DNA of 64,000 bases from Pontibacter ruber (GTDB lineage: Bacteria; Bacteroidota; Bacteroidia; Cytophagales; Hymenobacteraceae), in the NCBI RefSeq assembly GCF_023630205.1, contig NZ_JALPRR010000001.1, positions 1,426,001 through 1,490,000 on the forward strand. The letters run 5' to 3'. A program made the position numbers and the translations under genes. This document shows, piece after piece, positions 1 to 7,949 of the stretch. Below the pieces are notes generated by a model. It searched no databases, was not told the DNA's origin, and worked only from the letters and a program-made list of their open reading frames with translations. Positions within the stretch are counted from its first letter, which is position 1. Each line of letters begins with the position of its first letter.

Positions 1-214
1 GGTCTTTAAGGGCTACATAAAACAGCACGCCGTTGCGCAGGGCTGTGTGGTGCATGTTGAGCTGCGCAAATATTTCTGTGGCATGGTCCAGTACATCGCT
101 TTCGCAATGATTCTCGATGTGCACACGTATTTCGCCGGACGTATTTTTTTCCGCCTCCTTTATTGCTTCCAGAATCAGCTTTTCGTCTTCCGGTGTAATT
201 TTATCTTTAGCCAT
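1..214 (-). CDS. TPM-domain protein (TPM_phosphatase family), N-terminal part only
   Basis: The gene starts with ATG at 214, reads leftward and is cut by the window edge, leaving 71 codons. The product starts MAKDKITPEDEKLILEAIKE and continues with a segment of the SGEIRVHIE type, the characteristic early strand of the TPM domain (formerly DUF477). TPM proteins commonly follow lemA in Bacteroidota, and here the gene lies 77 bp downstream of lemA on the same strand. TPM domains are usually membrane-tethered and of uncertain biochemical role; no signal peptide is visible, as in the shorter cytoplasmic-start members. The family is recognised from motif and context, without a search. Confidence 0.7.
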   Translation of the reverse strand, partial: MAKDKITPEDEKLILEAIKEAEKNTSGEIRVHIENHCESDVLDHATEIFAQLNMHHTALRNGVLFYVALKD

Positions 215-239
215 AACTTATGGATGATTGTTGATTGCT

Positions 240-285
240 GGTTGTTAATTGTTCCTTATTTTAAAACAATCAACAATTAACAACC
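240..285. repeat. 14-bp perfect inverted repeat between lemA and the TPM gene
   Basis: The arms are GGTTGTTAATTGTT (240-253) and AACAATTAACAACC (272-285), with an 18-nt AT-rich loop. It could form a hairpin in the lemA-TPM transcript, but no clear T-run follows in the leftward direction. The arm sequence belongs to the AATCAACAATTA type of word that also appears near 5600-5632. Confidence 0.6.
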
Positions 286-291
286 GACAAT

Positions 292-870
292 TTAGAATTG
301 TACCGTAGGGGCCCGCTCTGCGCCTGCCTCTGCCTGGAAGTGCCCTTTGCGCTCGAAACCGAAGATACCGGCCATCAGGTTGTTAGGGAAGGAGCGTACC
401 GTGGTGTTATAGTCCTGCACTGCCTCGTTAAACTTGCGCCGTTCTACGGATATGCGGTTCTCGGTGCCTTCCAGCTGTGCCTGCAGCTCCAGGAAGTTCT
501 GGTTTGCTTTCAGCTCCGGGTACGCCTCGGCTGTTGCCAGCAGTCTGGACAAAGAGCCGCTCAACTGGCCTTGTGCCTCCTGGAAACGCTGGATGTTCTC
601 CGGTGTAAGCTGGTCGGCATTCAGTTGTATGCTGGTGGCTTTTGCTCTTGCCTCCATTACCTGCGTCAGGGTTTCTTTCTCGAAATTGGCAGCACCTTTT
701 ACGGTGTTCACCAGGTTCGGGATCAGGTCAGCGCGGCGCTGGTACGCGTTCTGCACGTTGGCCCAGGAGGCCTCCACGGTTTCGTCTTTCTGCACCATGG
801 TGTTGTAGCCGCACGACGACTGCGAGGCAAGTATCACGAATCCGATCAGGTAAAAGAATAGCTTTTTCAT
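292..870 (-). CDS. lemA: LemA family protein
   Basis: LemA proteins are small membrane-anchored, mostly helical proteins of unsettled function. This one has 192 residues, the usual size. An N-terminal hydrophobic stretch (residues 4-17) ends in a lipobox-like SQSSC, so it may be an SPII lipoprotein. The core contains the LemA hallmark RRADLIPNLVNTVKG around residues 46-60, long predicted helices, and the typical C-terminus FERKGHFQAEAGAERAPTVQF-like tail around residues 172-192. The following gene on this strand encodes a TPM-domain protein, a pairing common in Bacteroidota that suggests a shared membrane function. Confidence 0.92.
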   Translation of the reverse strand: MKKLFFYLIGFVILASQSSCGYNTMVQKDETVEASWANVQNAYQRRADLIPNLVNTVKGAANFEKETLTQVMEARAKATSIQLNADQLTPENIQRFQEAQGQLSGSLSRLLATAEAYPELKANQNFLELQAQLEGTENRISVERRKFNEAVQDYNTTVRSFPNNLMAGIFGFERKGHFQAEAGAERAPTVQF

Positions 871-1236
871 GAGTTTTTGGGTATGTTTTATATACGTTGG
901 GAATTGCCTATACGAGCGATATGAGTACGAATTTAACAGATCATCGTTCTAAGGACAGGTAAACATGATCAAATTAACAGATATAAGTATAGAGATACAA
1001 TTCTGTTCTGTACTCGAAACCATTTCAAAAGGTTAGATCCTGAGCGGCTGAGGCTTTGCTGGGCTGGTAAAATCAGGAATAACAGGAAGTAGGTGCTGAG
1101 AAACAGAAGCGCTGGTGGCACAGAGGTTAAAGCAGAGTGTGAACTACCTTGTTTACACAAACTTAACAGTAGTTAAACCGCACAGTGGCTGTGGTTTATA
1201 CTTAAAATTTAATATATTGCAAGTAAAGTATAATCT
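871..1236. other. Gene-free 366-bp spacer between divergent lemA and the nucleotidyltransferase
   Basis: I see no convincing gene here. A 63-codon leftward reading frame at 969-1160 has a hydrophobic middle but no conserved feature and no sensible neighbour. The spacer should hold the promoters of both divergent genes. AAGTATA words occur near 985 and 1225. No exact TANNTTTG box was found on either strand. Confidence 0.5.
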
Positions 1237-2235
1237 ATGAAAGCAGTAATACCGGTAGCAGGCGTTGGATCAAGGCTTCGGCCGCACACGCACACACAGC
1301 CTAAATCGCTGGTGCCTGTGGCAGATAACACCATCTTAGGCCACATCGTGGATAAGCTGGTGCAGGCCGGCATACAGGATTATGTTTTCGTGATCGGTTA
1401 CCTGGGCGAGAAGATCGAGCAGTACGTACGGCGCAAGTACCCGCAGCTTAACGTAGAGTTTGTAGTGCAGCAACCCCGCGAAGGGCTGGGGCATGCCCTC
1501 TGGGTAGCACGCCATACCTATGAACAGGAAGAAAGTGTGCTGATCATGCTGGGCGATGCCATTGTGGATGTGGACCTGCAGGCTTTCATTAAAGCTCCTT
1601 ATTCGGTGCTCGGCGTGAAGAAAGTGGCCAAACCTTCGCTATTTGGGGTATCCGAAGTGGGCACAGATGAGTTTATCGTGAAGCTGGTGGAGAAGCCCAA
1701 AATCCCTAAATCGAACTCTGCCCTGGTGGGGCTTTACAAGATCGTGCACCCGCAAAAGCTGGTGGCTTCGCTGGAGCACATTATCCGGGAAGATATCCGC
1801 ACCCAGAACGAGTACCACCTGACCGATGCCCTGATGCACATGATCCGGCAAGGCGAGAAAATGGGGACTATAAACGTAGACAACTGGTTCGACTGCGGCC
1901 GCAAGGAGACGCTGCTGGAAGCTAACGCGACCCTGCTCAACCGCCCGCAGTTCCGCAACCAGGACTTCAGCCAGTTCCCGAACACGATCATCATTCCGCC
2001 GGTAAGTATCGGGCGGAACTGCCAGATCGCCAATTCCATCATCGGGCCGCACGTTGCTATTGGGGATAACGCCACCATCACGTCCTCTATACTTAGCAAC
2101 TCCATCATCGGCTCCTACAGCGAGCTGGTACACGCCGTGATGCACGACTCCATTGTCGGCAGCGATGCCTCCTTCAAAGGCCTCAGCCACAGCATCAACA
2201 TTGGCGACAGCACCGAGCTGAATTTCGGTTTATAG
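1237..2235 (+). CDS. Sugar-1-phosphate nucleotidyltransferase with C-terminal left-handed beta-helix
   Basis: This enzyme class transfers a nucleotide from NTP to a sugar 1-phosphate, giving NDP-sugars for surface polysaccharides. The N-terminus carries the nucleotide-binding signature GVGSRLRPHT followed by PKSLVPVAD (residues 9-30). A metal-binding Asp lies in the MLGDAI segment near residue 108. From about residue 250 the protein has hexapeptide-like repeats (IIPPVSIG, IANSIIG, ITSSILS) that form a left-handed beta-helix. The 332-residue length fits glucose-1-phosphate thymidylyltransferase or uridylyltransferase-like proteins. The sugar and the nucleotide cannot be told from sequence alone. 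It appears to be a single-gene unit. Confidence 0.85.
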   Translation: MKAVIPVAGVGSRLRPHTHTQPKSLVPVADNTILGHIVDKLVQAGIQDYVFVIGYLGEKIEQYVRRKYPQLNVEFVVQQPREGLGHALWVARHTYEQEESVLIMLGDAIVDVDLQAFIKAPYSVLGVKKVAKPSLFGVSEVGTDEFIVKLVEKPKIPKSNSALVGLYKIVHPQKLVASLEHIIREDIRTQNEYHLTDALMHMIRQGEKMGTINVDNWFDCGRKETLLEANATLLNRPQFRNQDFSQFPNTIIIPPVSIGRNCQIANSIIGPHVAIGDNATITSSILSNSIIGSYSELVHAVMHDSIVGSDASFKGLSHSINIGDSTELNFGL

Positions 2236-2337
2236 AGTATATAGCCTTGCCTTCAGTTGATTGTTAAAGGGCAGGAGAACTCTTTATTTCTTAAAAAAAA
2301 CTTATCTTAGGGAATCAGAAAGCTGACCAAACGTTAT

Positions 2338-4533
2338 ATGAAGAAAACAACCATGCTCCTGCTTGCCGGCGGCCTTACGGCTGTGTCGGCCTGCAAATCG
2401 ACACAAACTGAAACCACAAGCGTGAATACCGAAACTACTGCAACAGCCGAAGTTGCTACTCCGGCTGAAAAGGCCCTTAATTACCCTGAAACAAAAAAAG
2501 TTGACCACACCGACGATTACCACGGCACCAAAGTAGCCGACCCGTACCGCTGGCTCGAAACCCATAACGAGGAAGTGGATGAGTGGATAAAGAAGCAAAA
2601 CGAAGTTACGTTTGATTATCTAGAAGACATCGAGTTCCGCGACAAGATTAAGAACCGCTTAACACAAATCTGGAATTACCCGAAGTATGGCGCTCCGTTT
2701 GAGGAGGGTGGCAAGTACTACTTCTTCAAGAACGATGGCCTGCAGAACCAGAGCGTACTGTATGTACAAAACACGCTGAAGGATGAGCCAAAGGTGTTCC
2801 TGGACCCGAACAAATTCTCTACCGACGGTACTGTAGCGCTTACTGCCCTGGAGTTCTCAAAAGACGCCAAGTATGTAGCGTACGGCACATCGAGCGGCGG
2901 CTCTGACTGGAACACCTACGAGGTGATGGAAGTGGCAACTGGCAAAAAGCTGAGCGATAAGATAGAGTGGGTGAAGTTTTCCGGCGCCAGCTGGTACAAA
3001 GACGGCTTCTTCTACAGCCGCTACGATGCCCCAACCGAAGGCAACAAACTGGCCAACAAGAACGAGTACCACAAAGTATACTACCACAAAATTGGTACGC
3101 CGCAAAGCCAGGACAAGCTGGTTTATGAAGACAAAGCACATGCGCTTCGGAACTATTATGGCCACACTACAGACGACGAGCGCTTCCTGATCCTGAACGC
3201 ATCGGAAGGTGCCAGCGGTGCTAACGCGTTGTTCTACAAAGACCTGAAAGATCCTAAATCTACCATCAAGCCGATTGTTAACAACTTCGAGTCGGAGTAT
3301 AACGTGGTAGATAACATTGGCGATAAGCTGCTGGTGCACACCAACAAAAATGCGCCACGCTACCGCCTGGTGCTCATCGATCCGAAGAAACCACAGGAAG
3401 CAAACTGGAAAGTTGTTGTTCCGCAATCGGAGAACGTAATGACCAGCATTGCGCACGTGGGTGGCCGCCTGATTGCTTCTTACATGAAAGATGCCGCCAG
3501 CGAGGTAGTAGTATTTGACCAGAATGGCAAACAACTGACAAAAGTAGAATTGCCAACCATTGGCACTGTAGGTGGCTTCAGCGGCGAGAAAGACGACAAG
3601 GAAACCTTCTTTACGTTCACGTCCTTCACGTATCCGCCAACCATCTACCACTATGATGTGCCGAACAACAAAGTAACGCTGTTCCGCAAAACCGAAGTAG
3701 ACATCAACACCGACGCTTTCGAGACGAAGCAGGTGTTTTATACATCCAAGGACGGCACCAAAGTGCCGATGTTTATTGTGCACAAAAAAGGTCTGAAGCT
3801 GGACGGCACTAACCCAACGTACCTGTACGCTTATGGTGGCTTTAACATCTCTATGACGCCAAGCTTTAGCATTTCGAACATGCTGTGGCTGGAGAACGGT
3901 GGCGTTTATGCTATGCCTAACCTGCGTGGTGGCGGTGAGTACGGCGAAGACTGGCACAAAGCCGGCATGACGCCAAACAAGCAAAACGTTTTCGATGATT
4001 TTATCGGGGCTGCCGAATATCTGATCAATCAGAAGTATACTTCCTCTGAGAAACTGGCTGTAGCTGGCGGCTCTAACGGTGGTTTGCTGGTAGGTGCTTT
4101 CATGACACAGCGCCCTGAACTTGCCAAAGTTGCCCTGCCTGCAGTAGGTGTAATGGATATGCTGCGCTTCCACAAGTTCACCATCGGTTGGGCGTGGGTA
4201 CCAGAGTATGGCTCTTCAGACGACGCAGCTCAGTTCAAGAACCTGTACGCGTTCTCGCCGCTGCACAACATCAAGGAAGGTGTGAAATACCCGGCTACAC
4301 TGGTAAAAACAGCCGATCATGACGACCGCGTTGTACCTGCGCACTCGTTCAAGTTCATTTCCGAACTGCAGGCCAAAGGTGCCCCGGGCAACCCGTACCT
4401 GATCCGGGTGGATGTGCGTGCAGGCCACGGTGCCGGTAAGCCAACGTCGCTGCTGATCCAGGAGGCTGCCGATACCTGGTCGTTTGTGTACAAGAACATG
4501 GGCGTAAACCCTTACGCGGGGCAAAACCAATAA
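2338..4533 (+). CDS. Prolyl oligopeptidase family serine peptidase (S9A), lipoprotein
   Basis: The enzyme cleaves short peptides after proline. The 731-residue product begins with a signal peptide ending in VSACKS, so it is probably lipid-anchored at Cys19. A Thr-rich linker (residues 20-45) precedes the N-terminal S9 motif DPYRWLE and a beta-propeller (about 110-440). The C-terminal alpha/beta-hydrolase domain contains GGSNGG with the nucleophile Ser near residue 579, the catalytic Asp in DHDDRV near 662 and the His in GHGAGK near 698. All three catalytic residues are present and length is normal, so it should be active. A strong terminator follows 30 bp after the stop. Confidence 0.95.
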   Translation: MKKTTMLLLAGGLTAVSACKSTQTETTSVNTETTATAEVATPAEKALNYPETKKVDHTDDYHGTKVADPYRWLETHNEEVDEWIKKQNEVTFDYLEDIEFRDKIKNRLTQIWNYPKYGAPFEEGGKYYFFKNDGLQNQSVLYVQNTLKDEPKVFLDPNKFSTDGTVALTALEFSKDAKYVAYGTSSGGSDWNTYEVMEVATGKKLSDKIEWVKFSGASWYKDGFFYSRYDAPTEGNKLANKNEYHKVYYHKIGTPQSQDKLVYEDKAHALRNYYGHTTDDERFLILNASEGASGANALFYKDLKDPKSTIKPIVNNFESEYNVVDNIGDKLLVHTNKNAPRYRLVLIDPKKPQEANWKVVVPQSENVMTSIAHVGGRLIASYMKDAASEVVVFDQNGKQLTKVELPTIGTVGGFSGEKDDKETFFTFTSFTYPPTIYHYDVPNNKVTLFRKTEVDINTDAFETKQVFYTSKDGTKVPMFIVHKKGLKLDGTNPTYLYAYGGFNISMTPSFSISNMLWLENGGVYAMPNLRGGGEYGEDWHKAGMTPNKQNVFDDFIGAAEYLINQKYTSSEKLAVAGGSNGGLLVGAFMTQRPELAKVALPAVGVMDMLRFHKFTIGWAWVPEYGSSDDAAQFKNLYAFSPLHNIKEGVKYPATLVKTADHDDRVVPAHSFKFISELQAKGAPGNPYLIRVDVRAGHGAGKPTSLLIQEAADTWSFVYKNMGVNPYAGQNQ

Positions 4534-4562
4534 CACAAGTATAGATCTGCCATTTATACTTC

Positions 4563-4598
4563 AGCCGCGCTGCCTGCTACAGGTAGCGCGGCTTTTTT
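4563..4598 (+). terminator. Intrinsic terminator of the prolyl oligopeptidase gene
   Basis: The stem AGCCGCGCT / AGCGCGGCT has a small inner CTG/CAG stem and is followed directly by six T. It lies 30 bp past the stop codon of the peptidase gene. Confidence 0.9.
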
Positions 4599-4636
4599 GT
4601 TCGTGCAGGTTAATGTTATTTTAGGAAATATATCTT

Positions 4637-4665
4637 GCCCTCGCTCGCGTCCCGCGAGTGAGGGC
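4637..4665. repeat. GC-rich hairpin, dispersed-repeat type (GCCCTCGCTCGC...GCGAGTG)
   Basis: The arms GCCCTCGCTCGCG and CGCGAGTGAGGGC match at 12 of 13 positions around a 3-nt loop, followed by TATTTT. A diverged copy of the same word lies at 55684-55707, between two unrelated genes. The element is therefore better read as a dispersed intergenic repeat than as a gene-specific terminator. Confidence 0.65.
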
Positions 4666-4686
4666 TATTTTGACAGCTATTCTTTT

Positions 4687-4694
4687 TAACTTTG
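4687..4694 (+). promoter_or_regulatory. Promoter -7 box (TANNTTTG) of the acyl-ACP thioesterase gene
   Basis: TAACTTTG exactly matches the Bacteroidota -7 consensus. A TTTG at 4669-4672 is only 14 nt upstream, shorter than the usual 17-23, so the -33 element is uncertain. The predicted transcript would start near 4701. This excludes the TTG start at 4692 and supports the ATG at 4716. Confidence 0.6.
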
Positions 4695-4715
4695 CTCACC
4701 ACCAAACCCACCACT

Positions 4716-5480
4716 ATGAAATCATACGCAGGCGCTACGCAATTCCAGATACGTTCCAACGAAATAGACTACCGCGGCCAGGCGACCCTGCCGGCGCTGG
4801 TGGGTTACATGCAGGAGGCTGCCTGGGAGAATACCAGGAACTTAGGCATTTCGATGTATGACTTGCTGGAGCGTGGCCTGACGTGGGTGCTGCAGCGCAT
4901 CCGGGTGGAACTGTTCCGCTACCCCAAGCACGGCGAAAGTATAACTGTAGAGACCTGGGCTTCCGGCAGGGAGCGTGTGTTCCTGCACCGCGATTTCCGG
5001 ATCTACAGCGCGGAGCGGGAGCTGCTGGGGCAGGCCACCAGCGTGTGGCTGGTAATGGATGTGGTAAAGCGCCAGCTGGTGTCGGTGCCTGATTTTATCA
5101 TGGAAGTGGAAATTGTGCCGGGACAGGAGGCGCTACCTTTTGCCAAAGGTAAGCTGCCGCAACTACAGGAGCCGCAATACGAGCAGCAAATGCCCGTGCG
5201 CTGGCACGATATCGATCTGAACCGCCACGTAACCAATACCCGCTACCTGCAATGGACCTTGGATACTTTGCCAACAAAAGTGCTGGAGCAGCAACTAAAG
5301 GGGGTGGACATCATTTTCAGAGCCGAAAGTGTACTGGGCGATACGGTTATAGCAACAGCAGGCACAGGTGATTCAGAAAACATATATTTGCACAAACTTA
5401 CCAGTCAGCAAACTGGCATAGAGCTGGTGCAAGCCAGGACGGTATGGAATATGTTAGAACGTTTGGAGTTAGAGAAGTAG
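4716..5480 (+). CDS. Acyl-ACP thioesterase (FatA/FatB-like)
   Basis: Acyl-ACP thioesterases hydrolyse acyl-ACP to free fatty acid, ending chain elongation. The ATG start at 4716 gives 254 residues; an in-frame TTG at 4692 lies inside the predicted -7 promoter box. Two hotdog folds are visible. The first runs from about residue 5 to 135 (QEAAWENTRNLG, then TWVLQRIRVELFRYP). The second starts near 150 and carries RWHDIDLNRHVTNTRYLQW, which matches the Asp/Asn/His region of bacterial FatA-like enzymes. Length is normal and the gene stands alone. The chain-length preference cannot be read from sequence. Confidence 0.88.
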   Translation: MKSYAGATQFQIRSNEIDYRGQATLPALVGYMQEAAWENTRNLGISMYDLLERGLTWVLQRIRVELFRYPKHGESITVETWASGRERVFLHRDFRIYSAERELLGQATSVWLVMDVVKRQLVSVPDFIMEVEIVPGQEALPFAKGKLPQLQEPQYEQQMPVRWHDIDLNRHVTNTRYLQWTLDTLPTKVLEQQLKGVDIIFRAESVLGDTVIATAGTGDSENIYLHKLTSQQTGIELVQARTVWNMLERLELEK

Positions 5481-5632
5481 AGAGTTGAAGAGTTAGAAAG
5501 TTGTTGCCCTTGCTGCGTGTTTTCACCAGCAGGCATAACGGCCGTTGAAGTATAAAGTTCGAGAATCCTGCTAATCCTAAAATCCTGTAAATCCTGATTC
5601 AGACAAAACAATCAGCAATCAACAATTAGCAA
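5481..5632. repeat. Intergenic mosaic of four different repeat words
   Basis: The spacer consists almost wholly of repeat-like segments. 5468-5505 is a GTTAGAGA/GTTGAAGA/GTTAGAAA run. 5502-5553 is a copy of a dispersed repeat found again at 62836-62888 (about 45 of 53 positions match by eye). 5564-5600 holds four AATCCT(G/A) units spaced 8-9 bp. 5604-5632 is AATCAGCAATCAACAATTAGC, like the word at 220-285. No promoter box was found for the following gene. Confidence 0.65.
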
Positions 5633-6103
5633 ATGATAAACATAAGAAAAGGAACGATAGATGACCTTCCGCAGGTGCATGCGTTAATAAAGGAACTGGC
5701 CGAGTTCGAGCGGGCACCACAAGAGGTAACCAACACCCTGGAAGATATGCGTCGCGACGGCTTTGGCGAGGAGCCGATTTACAAGTTTTTTGTAGCAGAG
5801 TCCGAAGAAGGCATTATAGGCATTGCCCTGTACTATACCGGGTACTCTACCTGGAAAGGTAAAATGCTTTTCCTGGAAGACCTGGTGGTGACAGAACGCC
5901 TGCGCCGCAGCGGCATTGGCAAAATGCTGTTCGATGCGGTTGCCCAAGAAGCGAAGGAGGTAGGAGCCAAGCGCTTCAGGTGGCAGGTGCTGGAGTGGAA
6001 CGAGCCGGCCATTGCCTTCTACAACAAGATAGGCGCCGAGCTGGACGGTGAATGGATCAACTGCACCATGACCGAAGAGCAAATCCGGAACTACACTGCC
6101 TAA
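5633..6103 (+). CDS. GNAT family N-acetyltransferase (diamine acetyltransferase-like)
   Basis: This 156-residue protein is a single GNAT domain that transfers acetyl from acetyl-CoA to an amine. The N-terminus IRKGTIDDLPQVHALIKELA is the usual first strand and helix. The FLEDLVVTERLRRSGIGKML segment (about residues 82-101) contains the acetyl-CoA loop R-R-x-G-I-G. The C-terminal RWQVLEWNEPAIAFYNKIGA is typical of the spermidine/thialysine acetyltransferase (SAT/SSAT2-like) subgroup. The substrate is inferred from subgroup resemblance only. Confidence 0.85.
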   Translation: MINIRKGTIDDLPQVHALIKELAEFERAPQEVTNTLEDMRRDGFGEEPIYKFFVAESEEGIIGIALYYTGYSTWKGKMLFLEDLVVTERLRRSGIGKMLFDAVAQEAKEVGAKRFRWQVLEWNEPAIAFYNKIGAELDGEWINCTMTEEQIRNYTA

Positions 6104-6115
6104 GTATTATCCTTT

Positions 6116-6163
6116 AAAGTATAAATCCCGCTGCAGCTATACTTACAGCGGGATTTATACTTT
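6116..6163. terminator. Bidirectional terminator built from an AAGTATA / TATACTT pair
   Basis: A perfect 18-bp inverted repeat (6116-6133 and 6146-6163) has a 12-nt loop that itself contains TATACTT. The arms begin AAAGTATA and end TATACTTT, so the stem carries the window's over-represented word in both orientations. It lies between the convergent GNAT and DUF4286 genes. Confidence 0.85.
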
Positions 6164-6169
6164 ATATAC

Positions 6170-6505
6170 CTATTCAGTTTCCGACTTGCGCTCTACGTTG
6201 ACGCCTACAATTTCCAGCATCGTTCTGAACGAAGCGTACTGGCCCTGGTAGCGTTCGTTTACTTTGCGCTGCAGCTCCGGCGAGTGTTCCCGCTGGTACT
6301 CCAGCAGGTCTGCCTCACTGCGGCAGGTATACTGCACTGCGTAGGTTGTGCCTCCTGTTTCCTCATCTTCTACAACACGGCAAATCTGGTTAGCCAGAAA
6401 ATAGCCCGTCGCCATTACCTCGGGTATATGCACCTCTTTCATCCACTGCAGCCAATCATCAGCCACTCTGTTGTCAATACTGGTAGTTACGTTGTATAAA
6501 ATCAT
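6170..6505 (-). CDS. DUF4286 family protein
   Basis: This small cytoplasmic protein of 111 residues begins MILYNVTTSIDNRVADDWLQ, the characteristic N-terminus of DUF4286, with WLQWMKEVHIPEVMATGYF following. It resembles dimeric alpha-beta barrel (ABM/EthD-like) folds; no function is established. A longer reading frame from an ATG at 6598 is possible, but a consensus promoter (-7 box at 6566-6573) lies inside that extension, so the ATG at 6505 is preferred. It converges with the GNAT gene through a shared terminator. Confidence 0.8.
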   Translation of the reverse strand: MILYNVTTSIDNRVADDWLQWMKEVHIPEVMATGYFLANQICRVVEDEETGGTTYAVQYTCRSEADLLEYQREHSPELQRKVNERYQGQYASFRTMLEIVGVNVERKSETE

Positions 6506-6565
6506 ACTCAAAATTAAGAAATAGCCTTTAAAAGTACGGGTAAAATAATGTAGCGGCCTGTTTTT

Positions 6566-6599
6566 CAAAATTATACTTACTTTTACAGCAGTTACCAAA
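6566..6599 (-). promoter_or_regulatory. Promoter of the DUF4286 gene
   Basis: Read leftward, TTTG (6599-6596) is followed after 22 nt by TAATTTTG (6573-6566), matching the -33/-7 pattern of Bacteroidota. The leader to the ATG at 6505 would be about 50 nt. Confidence 0.55.
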
Positions 6600-6642
6600 G
6601 CTTCTTGTTCCCGTATAGTTTATAACTAAACTAAAATTAAGT

Positions 6643-7131
6643 ATGAAAAAATTCCTGATCGTAAGTATCCTGAGTGCTGGTATGGGCTTGGGCTTGATGC
6701 AGCAACCCACCGTTGCGGCTCCTTTGAAAACAACTATAACTACTGCAGTTGCAAATGTGCACCCTACCGAAGCAAAGTATGACAAGATCATGGAGAAGTA
6801 TGCCAACGGCCTGAAAGGGGCTTTTGCTGAAAAAGACGACAAGAAGACCGTCGCTATGGTCAACAAAATAAATGATGAACTGGTAGTGGAGATCGGCAAG
6901 ATCAAACCGGAACTGGAGCGTTGGGTGAAGGGGTTGACCGAGCAGGACAAAGAGGCCCTGGAGCAGCGAATGGGAAACAAGGCATATCTTAAAACCATTT
7001 TCGAAATCATGTTCGACCCTGAAATTGGCAAGCGCATCGAGCAGAACCCGGAGTTAAAGAAAGCCATAGAAGCCGGTAGCCAACGCATGCAGGCGCTGGG
7101 CTTTGAGGGCAGCGAAGAAGACATAGACTAG
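6643..7131 (+). CDS. Secreted helical protein of unknown function
   Basis: I do not recognise this 162-residue protein. Residues 1-26 form a signal peptide with a probable cleavage after TVAA. The mature part is charged and predicted helical, with repeated short helices (YDKIMEKYANGLKGAF, KKTVAMVNKINDELV, NPELKKAIEAGSQRM). It has no Cys after the signal, so it is probably periplasmic and not a lipoprotein. A 26-bp perfect inverted repeat follows 9 bp after the stop. The gene is transcribed alone, divergent from DUF4286. Confidence 0.75.
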   Translation: MKKFLIVSILSAGMGLGLMQQPTVAAPLKTTITTAVANVHPTEAKYDKIMEKYANGLKGAFAEKDDKKTVAMVNKINDELVVEIGKIKPELERWVKGLTEQDKEALEQRMGNKAYLKTIFEIMFDPEIGKRIEQNPELKKAIEAGSQRMQALGFEGSEEDID

Positions 7132-7140
7132 CGGTGAATA

Positions 7141-7198
7141 TAACATAAAAAAGCAGCGGCCTGCACCAGATAGTGCAGGCCGCTGCTTTTTTATGTTA
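7141..7198. terminator. Bidirectional terminator, 26-bp perfect stem
   Basis: The arms 7141-7166 and 7173-7198 are perfectly complementary with a CAGATA loop. The GC-rich middle of the stem is GCAGCGGCCTGCAC and is bounded by A6 on one side and T6 on the other. It therefore serves both convergent genes, the secreted protein ending at 7131 and the lipoprotein ending at 7206. Confidence 0.92.
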
Positions 7199-7205
7199 CG
7201 GTGTG

Positions 7206-7772
7206 CTACTGGCAGTGCCAGCTTCCCGGTTTGCCGTTATAGTATCCATCCTCCGGAGAGGTTTGGAAAGCTACAACAACAGGCTGGTTTCCGTCAGGCG
7301 AAACGAGTTGTAAGGCACCCTCGCTAAGTTGAATGTACAAGGTGCCATTATCATCTCCGACAGCTTTTAAGGTGCCCTCGTTATTGCTCAAGGTATACGT
7401 GCTGTTGGAGCTCAAACCGGTTGCGGTCAGGTTTGTCAGCTTGTATGCATTGCCCTTCGTGGTAGCTCCTGTATTGCCCGGCGCAGCGTTGTCAGTGCGC
7501 GCTATCTTACCACCTATCCACAGGTTTTCACCCAGGCAGCCGGACGTTTCGGCAATCAGGTCGAAATAAGCCTCTTCGGACTGCGTTTCAATGGCAGCGA
7601 TGGTGATGGCTGCTTCTTGTTTGGGCGCTGTCTCGGCTACTGTTAAGGCTGTTTGTTCTTCCGGCTCTTTCTCCACACGGGCAGAGCAGGAAATCAAAAG
7701 CAGCATAAAAAGTAGGGCTAAGAGGGTTAAATCGGATTTGTTGTTAAGAGTAGAAATTTTTTCCATAGGCAT
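7206..7772 (-). CDS. Hypothetical lipoprotein
   Basis: The product has 188 residues (or 186 from the second Met). After a 15-residue charged start comes a hydrophobic segment ending in the lipobox LLISCSA with Cys at about residue 29, so it is an SPII lipoprotein. A Glu/Ala/Thr-rich linker follows. The rest is predicted beta-rich, with NAYKLTNLTATGLSSNSTYTLS and LQLVSPDGNQPVVVAF, and Cys pairs near positions 84 and 187. I do not recognise a family. A TACTTTTG -7-like box lies at 7918-7925 on the same strand, but without a clear -33 partner. Confidence 0.65.
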   Translation of the reverse strand: MPMEKISTLNNKSDLTLLALLFMLLLISCSARVEKEPEEQTALTVAETAPKQEAAITIAAIETQSEEAYFDLIAETSGCLGENLWIGGKIARTDNAAPGNTGATTKGNAYKLTNLTATGLSSNSTYTLSNNEGTLKAVGDDNGTLYIQLSEGALQLVSPDGNQPVVVAFQTSPEDGYYNGKPGSWHCQ

Positions 7773-7949
7773 TGTTTTAGATTATGTTATTCCATAATCC
7801 TTATACTGCCTGTGGATGTCCTGTGTTGTTTAAAATAGGACTATTTAGAATAAAATTGTAATATATAAAGAAGTAAATATATTGTGTTTCATATGCTTGT
7901 ACATTTTATTCTGTAGCCAAAAGTAGCACAATACCTGTAGCTGTTGCTG

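Noticed and set aside
969..1160. Leftward 63-codon reading frame between lemA and the nucleotidyltransferase
   Set aside because: The translation has a hydrophobic stretch but no family feature, no promoter box and no partner; the spacer is best read as a divergent regulatory region.
2857..4173. Long leftward frame (438 codons) inside the prolyl oligopeptidase gene
   Set aside because: The translation is Val/Phe/His-rich with no domain, and the rightward frame is a complete, motif-intact peptidase. It is a codon shadow.
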